Shown: positions 35,025-44,018 of the stretch, one piece after another | Numbering within the stretch: the first letter of the stretch is position 1 | Layout: each line of letters opens with the position of its first letter | Assembly: GCA_963742715.1 (NCBI GenBank) | Contig: CAVUMR010000002.1 | Coordinates: 1,674,001-1,738,000 of the forward strand | DNA length: 64,000 nt | Direction of reading: 5' to 3' | Origin: CAVUMR01 sp963742715 | GTDB lineage: Bacteria > Actinomycetota > Actinomycetes > Mycobacteriales > Micromonosporaceae | Position numbers and translations under genes: made by a program | The notes under the pieces: generated by a model | Seen by the model: only the letters and a program-made list of their open reading frames with translations | Database searches by the model: none | Told to the model about the DNA's origin: nothing

Positions 35025-37889
35025 TCATCCGAGAGCGGCGAGGCGGGCACGGAGAGTGGTTGTGGTGGTCTCCTCGTCGTCGGTGTGGTCGATGCCGAGG
35101 CCGGTGAGGATGTCCAGAGCGCGACGCCAGTGGTGGCTGGCCTGCTCGTACCGGTTCAGCCGGTAGTGGGCGTCGGCCAGCCCGTGGTGAGCGCGAGCCT
35201 GGTCGCCGGGCTGGTTCAGCGCACCAGCCAGTACGAGCGCCTGTTCGTAGTGGGCGACGGCCGCATCGGGGCGGTGGGTCGCGAGCAGGGAGCGGCCGAC
35301 GCCGTTGAGCGCGGCCAACTCGCCGATGCGGTGTCCGGTGGTACGGGCGAGATGCAGAGCCTGCTGGTGGTACCCGACGGACTGCTTGTTCTGGCCCTGC
35401 CTCCGATGGAGCTCCGCCAGGCCGCTGAGTGCGTCCAGCTCACCGGCGCGGTGTCCGGTGGAGCGGGCGAGTCGCAGCGCCCGCAGATGGTGGTCGGTGG
35501 CGTGGGTGGGCCGCCCCTGCCGCCGCCGGATGTGGCCGAGGCCGTTGAGCGCGGTCAGCTCGCCGATGTGGTGTCCGGCGGCCCGGGCGAGGCGCAGCGC
35601 CCGCTGATAGTGGTCGGCGGCGTGGCTGGGCCGACCCTGCAGCCCGTGGCTGTCGCCAAGTCCGACCAGCGCGGTCAGCTGACCAACCTGGTCGCCGGTC
35701 GTACCGGCGGTGGCCAACGCCAGCTGGTGGAGGGTTTCGGCGTCGCGGCACCGGCCGCGGCTGCGCAGGTGCCGGTGCAGGCTGCTCGACAGGTACGAGA
35801 CGTGCGCCGGCCGGCCGTGGTCGGCGGCGTACCGGGCGGCGGCGAGCAGATTGGACAGCTCGGTGTCCAGCCAGTTCAGCGCCGGTGCCCGACCAGGCAG
35901 CTCCGGGACAGGGGTGTACGCGTCCGGAGCCTGCGGGCGGTCCTCCCGCTCGTACGGGTAGGCGGTATGTATCGCGGTTCCGCTGGTGTACCGGTAGTAG
36001 TCGAGCAGCCGATCCAGCGCCGCGTCCCGGATGGGTGCGGTCTGCTCATCGGCCGCGGCGGCAGCGGCGTGTGCGCGGGTCAGGTCGTGGAACCGGTACC
36101 GGCCGGGCGCGGGTTCGGCCAGCAGGTGGGCTTCGAGGAGCTGGTCGAGCGTCCGCGTCGCGTGGGACAGGCTGGACTCCAGCAGTGCGGCCGTCGCGTA
36201 CGGGTCGAACTCGGGGCCGGGGTGCAGGCCCAGCAGCCGGTACGCCCGCTGCTGGTCGCTGCTGAGGTATCGGCGGGACAGCTCCAAGGCGGCGGTGACG
36301 CTGCTCTGCCCGGCGTGCAGTTCGCCGAGCCGGTCTTGGCGGTCGCGCAGTCGCCGCACCAGGTGGGACAGGCTCCACGCGGGACGGGCGCGCAGCCGGG
36401 TCGCCGCGATCCGCAGCGCCAGCGGCAACCGGCCACACAGTTCGGCCAGCTCGGTCAACAGCTCGGGTGGCTCGCCGGCCAGCCGGCCCTCTCCCGCGGT
36501 CCGGACGAACAGCGCTATGGCGTCGGGCGTGGGCAGAGTGTCCAGCGACAACGTATGGGTCTGGTCCAGCCCGGTCAGCCGACGCCGGCTGGTAACGAGC
36601 ACCATGCTGCCCGGCGCGCCGGGCAACAGCGGCGCCACCTGCGCCTCAGTGGCGGCGTTGTCCAGCACGATCAGCACCCGCTGGTCGGCCAGTCGGGTGC
36701 GGTACAACGCGGCCCGCTGGTCCAGGCCGGTCGGGATCTGGGTTCCGGGGACGCCCAGCGCCCGCAACAGGTGGTCGAGCGCGTCGGCTGGTTGGATCGG
36801 CTCGATGCCGTGGGTGTAGCCGTGCAGATCGATGAACAACTGCCCGTCCGGGTACCGGTCGGCAATCCGGTGCGCGGCCTGCACGGCCAGCGCGGTCTTG
36901 CCGACGCCGGCCATTCCATCGATGCCGACTATCACCACTCCAGTCGACGAGTCGTGGACCTGCTCGAGCGTGGCCAGCTCCCGGAGCCGGCCGCTGAAGG
37001 TCTGCGCCGGCGCGGGAAGCTGCCGCGGTACCAACGGTGCGTCGGTGTTGCGCCGCGGCACCGGCGGTGCCGCGGCGAGGTTGCGCAGCGGCTCGTTGCG
37101 GATGATGGCCCCCTCCAGCCGCTGCAGCTCGGCGGGCAGGTCGAGGCCGAACTCGTCGGCCAGCCGCTCCCGGGCCTGGCGGTAAATGTCCAGCGCGTCG
37201 ACGGACCTACCGGCGCGGTACAGGGCGAGCATCAGGTGCGCGGTGAAGCGGTGCCGGTACGGGTGCTCGGCGACAAGCCGGCCGGCGTCGGCGATCACAT
37301 CGTCGTCGCGGCCCTGCCGCAGCATGGCGTCCAGCCGGTCTTCCATTGCCGTCCACCGCGCCTCGTCGAGGTGTCTGGTCAGCGAAGCCCGGGTCGACTC
37401 GTCCGCGGTACCGGCCAGGGCCGGGCCTCGCCACAGCCCGAGTGCCTGGTCCAGCACCGCGAGCCGGGTGGTGCCGCCGGCCCCCGCGCCAGTAGTGGCG
37501 CCGGCCGTCGCGCCGGTGCCGCCGGCCGTCGTGCCGGCGCGGGCAACAAGCGCGGTGAACCGGTGTGCGTCGATGCGGTGTGCGTCGGCGTCGAGCAGAT
37601 AGCCGGCTGGTTCGCTGCGCAGCCGCAGCAGGTCGTCGACGCCGACCCCGGCAAGGGTGGCCCGCAGCCGGCTGATCTGGGTCTGGATGATCCGTCGCGC
37701 GGTGGCCGGCGGCCGGTCGGACCAGGTCAGGTCGATCAGCCGATCTGTGGTGACCAGCCGGTTCGCCTCCAACGCCAGTACGGCCAGCACGAACCGCTGC
37801 ATGCGGACCCCCACGCTGACCGGTCGGCCAGCCACGTACAAACGCACCGGACCGAGCAGCTGAAGATCCGCCCCCCGCGTGGCATCCAT
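35025..37889 (-). CDS. AfsR-like SARP transcriptional regulator (OmpR-BTAD-NB-ARC-TPR)
   Basis: 954 residues from the ATG at 37889 (G-rich stretch upstream); the frame is open further upstream, but the family starts with the DNA-binding domain. Order: OmpR-type winged helix (about 8-100), BTAD bundle (about 105-260), an NB-ARC P-loop ATPase with GMAGVGKTALA (325-335), LIVLDNA Walker B-like strand and TSRRRLTGL, then TPR repeats to the C-terminus (three near-identical units around RALRLARxTGH..GELxALxGL). A Thr/Gly/Ala-rich insertion sits near residues 119-141. Such proteins activate secondary-metabolite operons by binding direct repeats near -35. It probably regulates the neighbouring cluster and perhaps the adjacent secreted-protein genes. 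Confidence 0.9.
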   Translation of the reverse strand: MDATRGADLQLLGPVRLYVAGRPVSVGVRMQRFVLAVLALEANRLVTTDRLIDLTWSDRPPATARRIIQTQISRLRATLAGVGVDDLLRLRSEPAGYLLDADAHRIDAHRFTALVARAGTTAGGTGATAGATTGAGAGGTTRLAVLDQALGLWRGPALAGTADESTRASLTRHLDEARWTAMEDRLDAMLRQGRDDDVIADAGRLVAEHPYRHRFTAHLMLALYRAGRSVDALDIYRQARERLADEFGLDLPAELQRLEGAIIRNEPLRNLAAAPPVPRRNTDAPLVPRQLPAPAQTFSGRLRELATLEQVHDSSTGVVIVGIDGMAGVGKTALAVQAAHRIADRYPDGQLFIDLHGYTHGIEPIQPADALDHLLRALGVPGTQIPTGLDQRAALYRTRLADQRVLIVLDNAATEAQVAPLLPGAPGSMVLVTSRRRLTGLDQTHTLSLDTLPTPDAIALFVRTAGEGRLAGEPPELLTELAELCGRLPLALRIAATRLRARPAWSLSHLVRRLRDRQDRLGELHAGQSSVTAALELSRRYLSSDQQRAYRLLGLHPGPEFDPYATAALLESSLSHATRTLDQLLEAHLLAEPAPGRYRFHDLTRAHAAAAAADEQTAPIRDAALDRLLDYYRYTSGTAIHTAYPYEREDRPQAPDAYTPVPELPGRAPALNWLDTELSNLLAAARYAADHGRPAHVSYLSSSLHRHLRSRGRCRDAETLHQLALATAGTTGDQVGQLTALVGLGDSHGLQGRPSHAADHYQRALRLARAAGHHIGELTALNGLGHIRRRQGRPTHATDHHLRALRLARSTGHRAGELDALSGLAELHRRQGQNKQSVGYHQQALHLARTTGHRIGELAALNGVGRSLLATHRPDAAVAHYEQALVLAGALNQPGDQARAHHGLADAHYRLNRYEQASHHWRRALDILTGLGIDHTDDEETTTTTLRARLAALG

Positions 37890-38002
37890 GACCCGCCCCC
37901 GACTGGTCCGGGTCCACTCCCCGCGATCGGACCCGGCCCTCAGCAGTGATCGCAACATCTTCGACGCAAGATCACGACACCTCTGCGTCACGGTTCTTTT
38001 GT

Positions 38003-38017
38003 CGCATCTGTGATGCG
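38003..38017. promoter_or_regulatory. Palindrome between SARP gene and divergent secreted-protein gene
   Basis: Perfect inverted repeat CGCATC-TGT-GATGCG in the 166-bp divergent promoter region. Another short inverted repeat (ATCTT/AAGAT) lies about 40 bp away. Position suggests an operator; SARPs themselves usually bind direct repeats, so the binding protein is unknown. Confidence 0.35.
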
Positions 38018-38055
38018 GTCCGCGAATGTCACCAAAAGAAGGGACGCAGACCCTC

Positions 38056-38367
38056 ATGTCCAGGGCAATGCGTATGGCAGTTCTGACAGTCATGGCGACG
38101 GTAGGCACCAGCGCCGCCGCCCTTGCCGGGGCGTCGCCGGCACAGGCTGACGCCAGCGACTGCACCTCGTACCTCAGCGGTGCGGGTTACACCATCACCC
38201 TCCCCATCAGCTACGCCTGTTCGGAAGGTGCCAGCGGCCAGGCCGGCTCGTACATCTTCTGCCGCGAAGACCTGACCGACCTCGGCGTCACCTTCGCCCA
38301 CGCTTCCCAGGCGTGCCAGCGGGCCGGTTGGGCCTCACCGAAGGCACTCGGCCGCGCAGCGCACTGA
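38056..38367 (+). CDS. Small secreted cysteine-containing protein
   Basis: 103 residues from the ATG at 38056, which has AAGGGA 11 bases upstream; ATGs at 38026 and 38068 are alternatives. The N-terminus is a Sec signal peptide with a hydrophobic core and the likely cleavage site ASPAQA-DAS. The mature part of about 75 residues has four cysteines (in SDC, YAC, FC and QAC), enough for two disulfides. No family recognised. It lies 31 bp before a second small secreted protein, probably in the same transcript, and is divergent from the SARP gene. Confidence 0.75.
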   Translation: MSRAMRMAVLTVMATVGTSAAALAGASPAQADASDCTSYLSGAGYTITLPISYACSEGASGQAGSYIFCREDLTDLGVTFAHASQACQRAGWASPKALGRAAH

Positions 38368-38398
38368 CCAGCCCTACCCGAAAGAGGTGTTTGCGCAG

Positions 38399-38743
38399 AT
38401 GAGAACTCGCAGAATGTCCGGGCGGCCGGGCGCTCTCCTGGCCGCAGCCGTCCTGTCCGTGACCGCGGCCTGGCTGCTCGCCTCCCCGGCGTCCGCCAGC
38501 ACTCCGGCCGAGAAGACGGTCGTGACTCACTCCGCGTCGGTCATCGCGCCGGCCGGTCCGGCGGCGGCCGCCCCGACCGCTGGATTCCAGGCGTCCTGGC
38601 ACTTCAAGGGCTACTACGACACGCTCGAAACCTGCACGGGCTTCTGGGGTCGCGGCGCGTACGAGGGCGAGTACCCGATCGATCCCGCCTCCGGCTGCTG
38701 GCGGAGCGAGGGGCACGGGTACTACTTCTACTACTGGGCGTAG
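38399..38743 (+). CDS. Small secreted aromatic-rich protein
   Basis: 114 residues; the ATG has AGAGGTG 9 bases upstream. A twin-basic start and a signal peptide ending near SPASAS are clear. The mature protein has an Ala/Pro-rich stretch, then a compact Gly/Tyr/Trp-rich end with two cysteines (ETCTGFWGRG ... SGCWRSEG) and a terminal YYFYYWA. No family recognised. It follows the first secreted protein and is closed by a strong hairpin terminator at 38778-38823. Confidence 0.75.
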   Translation: MRTRRMSGRPGALLAAAVLSVTAAWLLASPASASTPAEKTVVTHSASVIAPAGPAAAAPTAGFQASWHFKGYYDTLETCTGFWGRGAYEGEYPIDPASGCWRSEGHGYYFYYWA

Positions 38744-38777
38744 CTGCCCGGATGTGAGGTTGACGGGCAGTGCCTGA

Positions 38778-38823
38778 TGGCGTGACCTCGGACGATCCTG
38801 CGGACTCGTCCGAGGTCACGCCA
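38778..38823. terminator. Bidirectional hairpin terminator
   Basis: A perfect 18-bp stem (38778-38795 pairing with 38806-38823, core GTGACCTCGGACGA) with a 10-nt loop lies between the convergent stops at 38743 and 38889. No T-run follows, as is common for GC-rich actinomycete terminators. Confidence 0.85.
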
Positions 38824-38888
38824 CGCTGATCGGTGTCAGGGGTGGGGCCAGGAGGACGACCCCGCTGCGGCGCAGGCCGCCCGGCTGA

Positions 38889-40439
38889 CTACTCGACCCG
38901 CAGGTTGGCCATCATCGACATGTCCTCGTGCTCCAGGTTGTGGCAGTGGAAGATGAACCGGCCGCGATAGCCGGTGAACCGGACGATGATCTCCGCGTCG
39001 CCGCGCAGGTCGATGGTGTCCTTCCAGCCCGCGTCGTACGGACCGGGTGCCCGGCCGTGCCGGGACAGCACCTGGAAGTGCGCCAGGTGCAGATGCACCG
39101 GGTGGTGCGCGTCGCTATCCAAGTGCCAGATCTCGGTGGTACCGAGCCGGGACCGCACATCGTCCCGGTGCGGGTCGAAGGTCCGGCCGTTGATCGCCCA
39201 GCCCTCGGGGCGCTGGTCAAACACGAGTTGCCGGGTGACCGTCGCGGCGGACCGGGACAGCGGCTCGTACTCGACCAGCCGGTCCGGCACCGTACTGTCG
39301 TCGGTCGCCCGCTGGGTGACGTGGAACCGCATGACCTTGCCGGTCGGGCCGCTGCCGAACTCGTTGACCAGCGTGACCGTGCTGCCCACCCCGTACCGGG
39401 AGAAGTCCACCACCACGTCGAACCGCTCCGCCTGGGCGATCTCGATCCGGTCCAGGCCCTGTGGCGCGCCGAGTAGCCCGACGTCGCTGCCGATCTGTAC
39501 GAACGCCGGGCCGTCCGGTGGCGGCGGATCGAGGGCCAGCCGGTACCGCCGGGCGTTGGACGCGTTCAGGATCCGGAACCGGTACCGGGTGTTCGCCACC
39601 TCCAGGTACGGCCAGGCGGCACCGTTGACCAGGACCACGTCGCCGAGCACGCCGGCCATGTAGTCGGACCGGACGCCCGGCTCGCCGCGCAGGCTCGGGT
39701 CGATCGACGGGTACCGGAACGAGCCGTCCTCGTCGAACGACCGGTCACAGATCAGCAGTGGCACGTCCCGCTCCCCCCGTGGCAGCGGCAGCGCGTCCTC
39801 CTGTTCGTCGTGTACCAGTTGGAGCCCGACCAGCCCCCGGTACACCTGCGGACCGGTGAAGTCCATCCGGTGGTCGTGGTACCAGAGCGTCGCGGCCGGC
39901 TGGTCCACCGGATAGACGTAGTCGCGCACGCCGTTGCTCACCCGGCCCATCGCGTGATCCGCCATGCCGGGCATCCCGGCCATGCCGGAGCCGCGGCTCC
40001 CGGTCCAGCCGGACACCGGCAGCAGCAGGTCGGTCGGGTACCCGTCGGAGTCCTCCGGCGTCACCCCGCCGTGCAGGTGCACGACCACCGGTACCGGCAG
40101 CTCGTTGCGGTGCCGCACCACCACCCTTCGGCCACGCCGGGTGACCAGGGTCGGGCCCGGGAAGATGCCGTTGTACCCCCAGATCCGGGTGGTCAGGCCG
40201 GGCAGGATGTGCGCGTCGCCGACCTGCTCGGTGAGCTCGTAGTAGTCGGTGGTCGCGTCGGTCCGGACCGGCTTCAGCACCGGCGGCACCGGCAGCGGCG
40301 CCCTGAACGGCGCCGGGACCCGCGCCGCGCTGTGCAGCCGCAGCCCGGTGCTGCTCGGACCGAAGTCCGGGCCGCAGCCCGCGACCAGCGGCAACGCGAC
40401 CGCCCCGCCGGCCAACCGCAGCACGTCCCGCCGCTTCAC
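38889..40439 (-). CDS. Tat-exported multicopper oxidase (CueO/bilirubin oxidase-like)
   Basis: 516 residues from a GTG overlapping the MMPL stop. It begins VKRRDVLRLAGG, a twin-arginine signal, and has a possible lipobox (LVAGC), so it is probably membrane-anchored outside the cell. All four copper signatures are present: HLHGGV, WYHDHRMD, HHPVHLHLAHF and IFHCHNLEHEDMSMM, the last holding the type 1 Cys with an axial Met. A Met-rich loop (MAGMPGMADHAMG) resembles metal-binding segments of cuprous oxidases. It oxidises phenols or Cu(I)/metal ions using oxygen. Cotranscription with an MMPL transporter is unusual and may point to metal- or redox-linked export. Confidence 0.9.
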   Translation of the reverse strand: MKRRDVLRLAGGAVALPLVAGCGPDFGPSSTGLRLHSAARVPAPFRAPLPVPPVLKPVRTDATTDYYELTEQVGDAHILPGLTTRIWGYNGIFPGPTLVTRRGRRVVVRHRNELPVPVVVHLHGGVTPEDSDGYPTDLLLPVSGWTGSRGSGMAGMPGMADHAMGRVSNGVRDYVYPVDQPAATLWYHDHRMDFTGPQVYRGLVGLQLVHDEQEDALPLPRGERDVPLLICDRSFDEDGSFRYPSIDPSLRGEPGVRSDYMAGVLGDVVLVNGAAWPYLEVANTRYRFRILNASNARRYRLALDPPPPDGPAFVQIGSDVGLLGAPQGLDRIEIAQAERFDVVVDFSRYGVGSTVTLVNEFGSGPTGKVMRFHVTQRATDDSTVPDRLVEYEPLSRSAATVTRQLVFDQRPEGWAINGRTFDPHRDDVRSRLGTTEIWHLDSDAHHPVHLHLAHFQVLSRHGRAPGPYDAGWKDTIDLRGDAEIIVRFTGYRGRFIFHCHNLEHEDMSMMANLRVE

Positions 40440-42685
40440 GCCGACACCCCGAACCGGGCCGGCCCGTCGCTGGCCGGCCCGTCGCTGGCCGGCCCGTCGC
40501 TGGCCGGCGATTTGGCCCGCTCGATCGCCAGCCGGGGCAGCCAGCGGTCCAGCCGGCGCGGCAGCCACCAGGCCCCCGCCCCGAACAGCTGCATGACGGC
40601 CGGCAGGATCAGGCACCGGATCACCGTCGCGTCGACCAGCACGGCGACCGCGAGCCCGAAGCCGAACTGCTTGAGCATCCGGCCCGGGTCCAGCAGGAAC
40701 GAGCCGAAGACCACCACCATGATGGCCGCCGCGGCGGTCACCAGCCGGCCGGTCGTGATCATCCCGACCCGGATCGCCCGGGTCGCGTCGTGGCTGCGTT
40801 CCCACTCCTCGTGCATCCGGGACACCAGGAAGATCTCGTAGTCCATGGACAACCCGAACGCGATCGCGAAGATGATCACCGGTACGAACGCCTCGACCGG
40901 GCCCGGCTCGACCCCGATCAGTCCGCCCAGTACGCCGTGCTGGAAGACCAGCGTGATCGCGCCGAGCGCCGCCCCGACGCTGAGCAGGTTCAGCACCGCC
41001 GCCTTGATCGGGATGAGCACCGAGCGGAACACCATCATCAGCAGCAGCGCGGAGAGCCCGACCACCACGAGTACGAACAGCGGAAGCCGGCCGGACACCG
41101 CGTCCGCGAAGTCCACGGTCGCCGCGGTGGTGCCGCCGACCAGGAACGTCGCCCCGGTCTGGGCCGCCACCGGCGGCAGGATGTCCGAGCGGAGCCGGTC
41201 GACCAGTTCGGCGGTACGCGCGTCCTGCGGTTTGGTGTCCGGGAACACCAGCACGGTGGCGGTCTGCGGGTCACGGGTGGGGATCGCGGGCGTGGTCGTG
41301 GCAACGCCCGGCGCGGCGGCCAGCGCGCGCTGCGCCCGGGCGGCCGCGGTCGCGCTGCCGTCGACCACCACGACCAACGGTCCGTTGAAGCCCGGGCCGA
41401 AGCCCTCGGCGAGCAGGTCGTACGCGCGGCGGCTGGTCCGCGTGTCGGAGCCGTTGCCGGCGTCGGCGAAGCCCAGCCGCATGCCGAGCAGTGGCGCGGC
41501 AAGTGCCAGCAGGGCCGCCACCGCCAGCACCGCCGCCAGCCACGGCCGGCCCTGCACTGCTGCGGACCATCGACCCCAGCCGCTGCCCTCGGCCGGTCGC
41601 TGGCGGCGTGCCCGGCGAGCGACGCGGCGGCGTACGGTGCGCTCGATCCGCCCGCCGATCATGGCCAGCAGCGCCGGCAGCAGGGTGAGCGACGCGATCA
41701 TGGTGACCAGTACGGTCAGCGCGACCGCGACGGCGACCCCCTGCAGCGAGCCGAGGCCCAGCGCGACCAGGCCGAGCAGCGCGACGATCACCGTGCAGCC
41801 GGCGAAGAACACGGTCCGGCCGGCGGTGTCCAGGGCGGTACGGGTGGCGTCCGGCCGGGTCGCGCCGGCGACCAGCTCGCCGCGGTACCGGGAGAACAGC
41901 AGCAGCGCGTAGTCGATGCCCACGCCGAGCCCGACCAGGACCAGCAGCGGGGTGGTGTAGTCGGCCACGGTTGCCACATGCGAGGCGAGCACCACCAGCC
42001 CGGACGCGCTGCCCACCGCGAAGATCGCGATCACGATCGGCAGTCCGGCGGCGAGCAGCGAGCCGAACAGCAGCACGAGCACCACCAGCGCGGCGAGCAG
42101 ACCGACCCCCTCGACCGGTCCGCCCCCCTCCTGCTCGACTCCGGTGACGGCCTCGCCACCGACCTCGACCTGCAGCCCGTGGCCGTCGGCGGCCCGCGCG
42201 GTGTCGACAAGTCCGCGCAGGTCGTCGGCTGGTACGTCCTGGGCCTGGCCGTCCAGGGTGACCGTCGCGTACCCGACGGTGCCGTCGCGCGACACCGCGG
42301 CCCGGTCCGTGTACGGGTCGCGCACGTCGGCAACGTGCGCCAGCCCGCGCACCCGGCCGAGCATCGACTCGACCCGGTCGCGGGTATCCGCGCCGGACAG
42401 CCCGGCCGGATCGCGCAGCACGATCCGCACCGTGTCGCCGGCCTGCACCGGGGCGTGCGCGCGGAGGGTGTCCAGCGCCCGCTGCGACTCGGTACCGGGC
42501 AGCGAGAAGTCGTCGTGGTAGTCGGTACCGGCCGTCAGCGCGGCGATGTTCACCCCGACCAGTACGACGAGCCAGACCAGTAGCGCCCACCATCGGCGCC
42601 GGTAGGACCAGGTCGCCAGCCTGCTGAACACGCTGGCCCGCCGGCCGGTACGGGGTTGACGCGCCTGCGCCAGATCCGCCGACAT
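40436..42685 (-). CDS. MMPL/RND-family membrane transporter
   Basis: 749 residues; the ATG has GAGGAGG 8 bases upstream. It has two repeated halves, each with one N-terminal helix, a large extracytoplasmic loop and five further helices: 12 transmembrane segments with the GIDYALLLFSRYR and GLSMDYEIFLVSRMHEE motifs of MMPL proteins. These export lipids, siderophores or hydrophobic compounds. The C-terminal tail contains three exact SDGPA repeats. It heads the operon with the multicopper oxidase and is divergent from the two-component system at 42828, which likely controls it. The transported compound is unknown. Confidence 0.9.
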   Translation of the reverse strand: MSADLAQARQPRTGRRASVFSRLATWSYRRRWWALLVWLVVLVGVNIAALTAGTDYHDDFSLPGTESQRALDTLRAHAPVQAGDTVRIVLRDPAGLSGADTRDRVESMLGRVRGLAHVADVRDPYTDRAAVSRDGTVGYATVTLDGQAQDVPADDLRGLVDTARAADGHGLQVEVGGEAVTGVEQEGGGPVEGVGLLAALVVLVLLFGSLLAAGLPIVIAIFAVGSASGLVVLASHVATVADYTTPLLVLVGLGVGIDYALLLFSRYRGELVAGATRPDATRTALDTAGRTVFFAGCTVIVALLGLVALGLGSLQGVAVAVALTVLVTMIASLTLLPALLAMIGGRIERTVRRRVARRARRQRPAEGSGWGRWSAAVQGRPWLAAVLAVAALLALAAPLLGMRLGFADAGNGSDTRTSRRAYDLLAEGFGPGFNGPLVVVVDGSATAAARAQRALAAAPGVATTTPAIPTRDPQTATVLVFPDTKPQDARTAELVDRLRSDILPPVAAQTGATFLVGGTTAATVDFADAVSGRLPLFVLVVVGLSALLLMMVFRSVLIPIKAAVLNLLSVGAALGAITLVFQHGVLGGLIGVEPGPVEAFVPVIIFAIAFGLSMDYEIFLVSRMHEEWERSHDATRAIRVGMITTGRLVTAAAAIMVVVFGSFLLDPGRMLKQFGFGLAVAVLVDATVIRCLILPAVMQLFGAGAWWLPRRLDRWLPRLAIERAKSPASDGPASDGPASDGPARFGVSA
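40459..40508. repeat. 15-bp tandem repeat at the 3' end of the MMPL gene
   Basis: Three copies of GGCCCGTCGCTGGCC encode the ASDGPASDGPA tail just before the overlap with the oxidase gene; in frame. Confidence 0.88.
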
Positions 42686-42708
42686 CGCGAGACCTCCTCG
42701 ATGGTTGA

Positions 42709-42747
42709 CTCCATAGCTGACTGTTTTCCTCGGGCGACGCTATGGAG
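42709..42747. promoter_or_regulatory. Inverted repeat in the MMPL / histidine kinase divergent promoter
   Basis: Perfect 9-bp arms CTCCATAGC (42709-42717) and GCTATGGAG (42739-42747) with a 21-bp spacer lie in the 142-bp divergent region, 24 bp upstream of the MMPL start. A likely operator for the local response regulator or another repressor. Confidence 0.5.
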
Positions 42748-42827
42748 CCGGACCACTCGACCGAAACGCGCTCAGGGGCGATCTCGCCCTCCCCCTACGG
42801 GAGTAGGACAGATCCCGACGAAGGGCG

Positions 42828-44018
42828 ATGGGACGGGGCGGAAGCGCAGCTACGCTCGATCTCGTGACGCGGCGCAACCTCACCATCGACATCGCGGTGT
42901 CAGCCGCAGTCCTCGGGCTGTCGTTGGCCGCACTGGCCGCCGGCGGGCTCGGTACGCCCAGCCCGGACACCCGCGACCTGGACGCGCTCGGGGTGCTGCT
43001 CGCGGTCGCCTCGGCGCTGCCGCTGCTGGCCTGGCGGCTGGCCCCCCTCGCCGGTTACCTGGCCACCTGCGCGGCCACGATCGCGCTGGCGGGGCTGGAC
43101 TACCCGCTGGACTTCCCGTTCGGACCGGTGGTCGGCCTGTTCACCCTGTCCCTGGCGTACAGCGAGGGCGCCCGCCGGACCGCGGCACTGGTCGCGGCGG
43201 TGGCGTTCGTACCGCTGGCCGCGGTGGCGCACCTGGTCGGCCGGAGCGACTTCCGCGGAATGCTGCCCGGCCTCGCGTTCTGGGCAGTCGTACTCGGCGG
43301 GGTGTGGGTCGCCGGCGAGCACACCCGGTTGCGCCGCGAACGCATCGGCGAATTGGAGGAACAGGCGGCTCGGCGGGATCGGGAGGCGGTCCGGGAGCGG
43401 CGCCTCGCCGCGGCCGAGGAACGCACCCGGATCGCCCGTGAGCTGCACGATTCTGCCGGGCACGCGATTAACGTGATCCTGGTGCAGGCCGGGGCGGCCC
43501 GCCTGCTGCACGAGCGGGACCCGGCGGCGTCCCGGCAGGCGATCGCCACCATCGAGGACGTAGCCAGGTCCACCATCGGCGAGATCGATCAGCTGGTCCG
43601 GGTCTTGCGGGATCCCGACCGTGCCGACCCGCCGGTACAACCGGATCCGGGCGACCTGGACGACCTGCTGGCGCGGCACCGGGCCGGCGGGCTGAGCATC
43701 ACCGCGGATCTGCGGGGCGAGCGCGGCGACCTGCCGCGCAGCCTGTCCTGGGCGGCGTACCGGATCCTTCAGGAGGCGCTCACCAACGCGGCGCGGCATG
43801 GATCGGGCCGGGCCGACGTGGCCGTGGCCTACGGTCCCGAAGCGATCGATATCACCGTGACCAACCCGACCGCGAACGGCTCGTCGTCCGGCGGCGGCCA
43901 CGGCATCGTCGGCATGCGAGAACGCGCCTCCCTGCTCGGCGGCACCCTCGACGCGGGTCCGGCCGGCGGGATATTCCGGCTGTACGCTCGGCTTCCGCAC
44001 ACTGTGACAGCGGCGTGA
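42828..44018 (+). CDS. Sensor histidine kinase (NarL-system type)
   Basis: 396 residues; GTG at 42864 is an in-frame alternative, and neither start has a well-spaced ribosome-binding site. The N-terminal 150 residues hold about four to five membrane helices without a large extracellular loop. A coiled linker leads to the HisKA_3 dimerisation/phosphorylation box ARELHDSAGHAINVIL (His207). The HATPase has an N-box EALTNAARHG and a G-box GGGHGIVGMRERASLLGG. It phosphorylates the response regulator whose gene overlaps its stop. Small membrane sensors of this design often monitor envelope or antibiotic stress. It is divergent from the MMPL-oxidase operon. Confidence 0.92.
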   Translation: MGRGGSAATLDLVTRRNLTIDIAVSAAVLGLSLAALAAGGLGTPSPDTRDLDALGVLLAVASALPLLAWRLAPLAGYLATCAATIALAGLDYPLDFPFGPVVGLFTLSLAYSEGARRTAALVAAVAFVPLAAVAHLVGRSDFRGMLPGLAFWAVVLGGVWVAGEHTRLRRERIGELEEQAARRDREAVRERRLAAAEERTRIARELHDSAGHAINVILVQAGAARLLHERDPAASRQAIATIEDVARSTIGEIDQLVRVLRDPDRADPPVQPDPGDLDDLLARHRAGGLSITADLRGERGDLPRSLSWAAYRILQEALTNAARHGSGRADVAVAYGPEAIDITVTNPTANGSSSGGGHGIVGMRERASLLGGTLDAGPAGGIFRLYARLPHTVTAA

